DNA from: Pseudomonadota bacterium
GTDB lineage: Bacteria; Pseudomonadota; Alphaproteobacteria; Acetobacterales; Acetobacteraceae
Direction: 5' to 3'
Assembly: GCA_021785335.1 (NCBI GenBank)
Contig: JAJYFW010000103.1
Location: 1-6,665 of the forward strand
Length of the DNA stretch: 6,665 bases
Under the pieces are notes generated by a model, which saw only the letters and a list, made by a program, of their open reading frames with translations, searched no databases and was not told the origin of the DNA. Positions within the stretch are counted from its first letter, which is position 1. Each line of letters begins with the position of its first letter. Position numbers and translations under genes: made by a program. Below, piece after piece: positions 4,975-6,665 of this stretch.

Positions 4975-6665
4975 TTACTCTTCCGTCTGGGCCTGCTGGT
5001 TGCGCCGGCGGATCGCAGCACCCAGGATGTCGCCGAGCGAGGCGCCGCTGTCGGACGTGCCGTAGTCGGCGATCGCCTGCTTGTCCTCCTCGACCTCCTT
5101 GCCCTTGATCGTGAGCTGGAGCTTGCGGGCGGAACGGTCGATCGCGGTGACCTTGGCATCGACCTTCTCGCCGACCGCGAACCGGTCCGGCCGCTGCTCC
5201 GCCTTGTCGCGGGCAAGCTCGGCGCGGCGGATGAAGCCGGTGAGCACGTCGTCCACGCGCACCTCGATGCCGTTGGACTGCACCGCGGTGACGACGCAGG
5301 TGACGATCGTGCCCTTGTGGACGCGGTCGAGCACCGCCGCCGCCGGGTCGTCCAGCAGCTGCTTCACGCCGAGCGAGATGCGCTCCTTCTCGATGTCGAT
5401 GTCGAGCACCTTGGCCTTGACGATCTGGCCCTTCTCGTACTTCGCCATCGCCAGCTCGCCGGGCTCGTCCCAGGAGAGGTCGGACATGTGCACCATGCCG
5501 TCGATCTCGGGCGCGAGGCCCACGAACAGGCCGAACTCCGTGATGTTGCGGATCTCGCCCTCGACCGTGGAGCCGATCGGGTGCTCGTCCTGGAACTGCT
5601 CCCAGGGGTTGCGCTGGACCTGCTTGAGGCCGAGCGAGATGCGGCGCTTCGCGGCGTCCACGTCGAGCACCAGCACGTCCACCTCCTGGCTGGTGGCGAC
5701 GATCTTGCCGGGGTGCACGTTCTTCTTGGTCCACGACATCTCGGAGACGTGCACCAGCCCCTCGACCCCCGGCTCCAGCTCCACGAAGGCGCCGTAGTCG
5801 GTGATGTTGGTGACGCGGCCGGAGAACTTGGCGCCCGGCGGGTACTTCGCCATCACGCCTTCCCACGGGTCGGTCTCGAGCTGCTTCATGCCGAGGCTGA
5901 TGCGCTGCGTCTCCGGGTTGAAGCGGATGACCTGCACGCGCACCTGCTGGCCGATCTGCAGCGCCTCGGACGGGTGGTTGATGCGCCGCCAGGCGATGTC
6001 CGTCACGTGCAGCAGCCCGTCCACGCCGCCGAGGTCGACGAAGGCGCCGTAGTCGGTGATGTTCTTGACCACGCCGTCCAGGATCATGCCTTCCTTGAGG
6101 CCCTGGATCAGCTCGCTGCGCTGCTCCGCGCGCGTCTCCTCCAGCACCGCGCGGCGGGAGACGACGATGTTGCCCCGCGTGCGGTCCATCTTGAGGATCT
6201 GGAACGGCTGCGGCTGGCCCATCAGCGGCGTCACGTCGCGCACCGGGCGGATGTCCACCTGGCTGCCGGGCAGGAACGCGACCGCGCCGCCGAGATCGAC
6301 GGTGAAGCCGCCCTTCACGCGGCCATAGATCGTGCCGTTCACGCGCTGCTGCGTCTCGAAGGCGCGCTCGAGCGTGGACCAGGCCTCCTCGCGCCGCGCC
6401 TTCTCGCGCGAGAGCACGATGGAGCCGTCGCGGTCCTCGTAGCGCTCGACGAACAGCTCGACGACGTCGCCGGGCTTCACCTCCGGCGGCTGGCCGGGGG
6501 CGGAGAATTCCTTGAGGGCGACGCGGCCCTCGCTCTTGAGGCCGACATCGACGATGGCGAACTCGTCGGTGAGGCGGACGACGCGGCCGGTGACGACCGA
6601 GCCGTCGAAGGCGGTGTCGCGGCCGAGCGTCTCTTCGAGGAGCGAGGCGAAATCCTCGCCCTTTG
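4975..6665 (-). CDS. rpsA: 30S ribosomal protein S1, lacking only the first few codons
   Basis: S1 is the large RNA-binding protein of the 30S subunit that captures mRNA leaders for initiation. The window holds 562 codons plus the stop. The frame stays open to the right edge, where it begins KGEDFASLLEETLG, a segment that normally lies within about 15 residues of the S1 start, so the gene is almost complete. Six S1/OB-fold domains can be followed (window residue numbers): about 18-86, 107-171, 192-260, 277-347, 364-434 and 450-521. Domains 3 to 5 carry the typical core, NITDYGAFVDL, NITDYGAFVEL and NITEFGLFVGL, each followed by G(L/M)(L/V)H(V/M)(S/T). Domains 1, 2 and 6 are more divergent, as usual. 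The C-terminus is ADYGTSDSGASLGDILG and a basic, Gln-rich end. An internal Met (6480) is not the start, because S1 domain 1 continues upstream of it. A strong terminator follows the stop. Confidence 0.97.
   Translation of the reverse strand, partial: KGEDFASLLEETLGRDTAFDGSVVTGRVVRLTDEFAIVDVGLKSEGRVALKEFSAPGQPPEVKPGDVVELFVERYEDRDGSIVLSREKARREEAWSTLERAFETQQRVNGTIYGRVKGGFTVDLGGAVAFLPGSQVDIRPVRDVTPLMGQPQPFQILKMDRTRGNIVVSRRAVLEETRAEQRSELIQGLKEGMILDGVVKNITDYGAFVDLGGVDGLLHVTDIAWRRINHPSEALQIGQQVRVQVIRFNPETQRISLGMKQLETDPWEGVMAKYPPGAKFSGRVTNITDYGAFVELEPGVEGLVHVSEMSWTKKNVHPGKIVATSQEVDVLVLDVDAAKRRISLGLKQVQRNPWEQFQDEHPIGSTVEGEIRNITEFGLFVGLAPEIDGMVHMSDLSWDEPGELAMAKYEKGQIVKAKVLDIDIEKERISLGVKQLLDDPAAAVLDRVHKGTIVTCVVTAVQSNGIEVRVDDVLTGFIRRAELARDKAEQRPDRFAVGEKVDAKVTAIDRSARKLQLTIKGKEVEEDKQAIADYGTSDSGASLGDILGAAIRRRNQQAQTEE
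5783..5808. repeat. 26-bp direct repeat within rpsA, copy in domain 4
   Basis: These 26 bases are identical to 6038-6063, exactly 255 bp (85 codons) away. Both encode the NITDYGAFV core of consecutive S1 domains. Identity at every base, including third positions, in otherwise diverged domains is notable. It may reflect shared codon preference or recent conversion between domain copies. Confidence 0.85.
6038..6063. repeat. 26-bp direct repeat within rpsA, copy in domain 3
   Basis: This is the partner of the identical 26 bases at 5783-5808. It encodes the NITDYGAFV stretch of S1 domain 3. Identity stops at both flanks, where the two domains diverge at nucleotide and residue level. Confidence 0.85.

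Noticed and set aside
4784..5866. A 360-codon minus-strand open frame overlapping rpsA
   Set aside because: It is the +1 shadow of rpsA and gives a low-complexity Arg/Gly-rich product. Only its last 11 codons, which lie outside rpsA, were kept as a possible leader.

Overview
The window is a compact, very GC-rich stretch in which every supportable gene lies on the minus strand. Transcription runs from the right end to the left: rpsA (nearly complete), ihfB, a LapA-domain membrane protein gene, trpF, a secreted protein of unknown function, an EamA/DMT-family permease, and the first two thirds of trpB. The order rpsA-ihfB-lapA-trpF followed by trpB is typical of Alphaproteobacteria. With the base composition, it suggests a high-GC alphaproteobacterium, perhaps in the Acetobacteraceae/Rhodospirillales. 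That placement is inferred from gene order and protein character, not from a search.

Right part (about 4788-6665): the six-domain ribosomal protein S1 gene lacks only its first few codons. It ends at a strong intrinsic terminator (stem of nine perfect pairs plus a U-tract). Beyond the terminator lie a plausible sigma-70-type promoter and a short 5' leader for the ihfB transcript. The leader holds an 11-codon open frame whose stop overlaps the ihfB ATG.

Middle part (about 3535-4787): ihfB, lapA and trpF are tightly packed (9-nt gap, then a 4-nt GTGA overlap), as expected of one transcript with coupled translation. The TrpF protein reads as phosphoribosylanthranilate isomerase along its whole length. 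However, the residue aligned with the catalytic Asp is Glu126, and the usual QLHG motif reads QLYA.

Left part (1-3484): a 497-residue exported protein with no confident family and a ten-helix DMT permease separate trpF from trpB. In many alphaproteobacteria trpF directly precedes trpB. The permease start is ambiguous: there are two in-frame ATGs, and an 8-codon ORF with the best ribosome-binding site of the region lies between them. A 17-bp direct repeat covers the 3' end of the secreted-protein gene. trpB starts at a GTG fixed by an in-frame upstream stop and runs off the left edge.

The genes mix core information processing (ribosomal S1, the IHF nucleoid protein) with two steps of tryptophan synthesis. 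TrpF acts on phosphoribosylanthranilate and TrpB joins indole to serine. No mobile element, CRISPR array, tRNA or rRNA was seen. The window looks like ordinary chromosomal core with two accessory-type genes embedded. The observations most worth checking are the TrpF active-site substitutions and the short leader ORFs.
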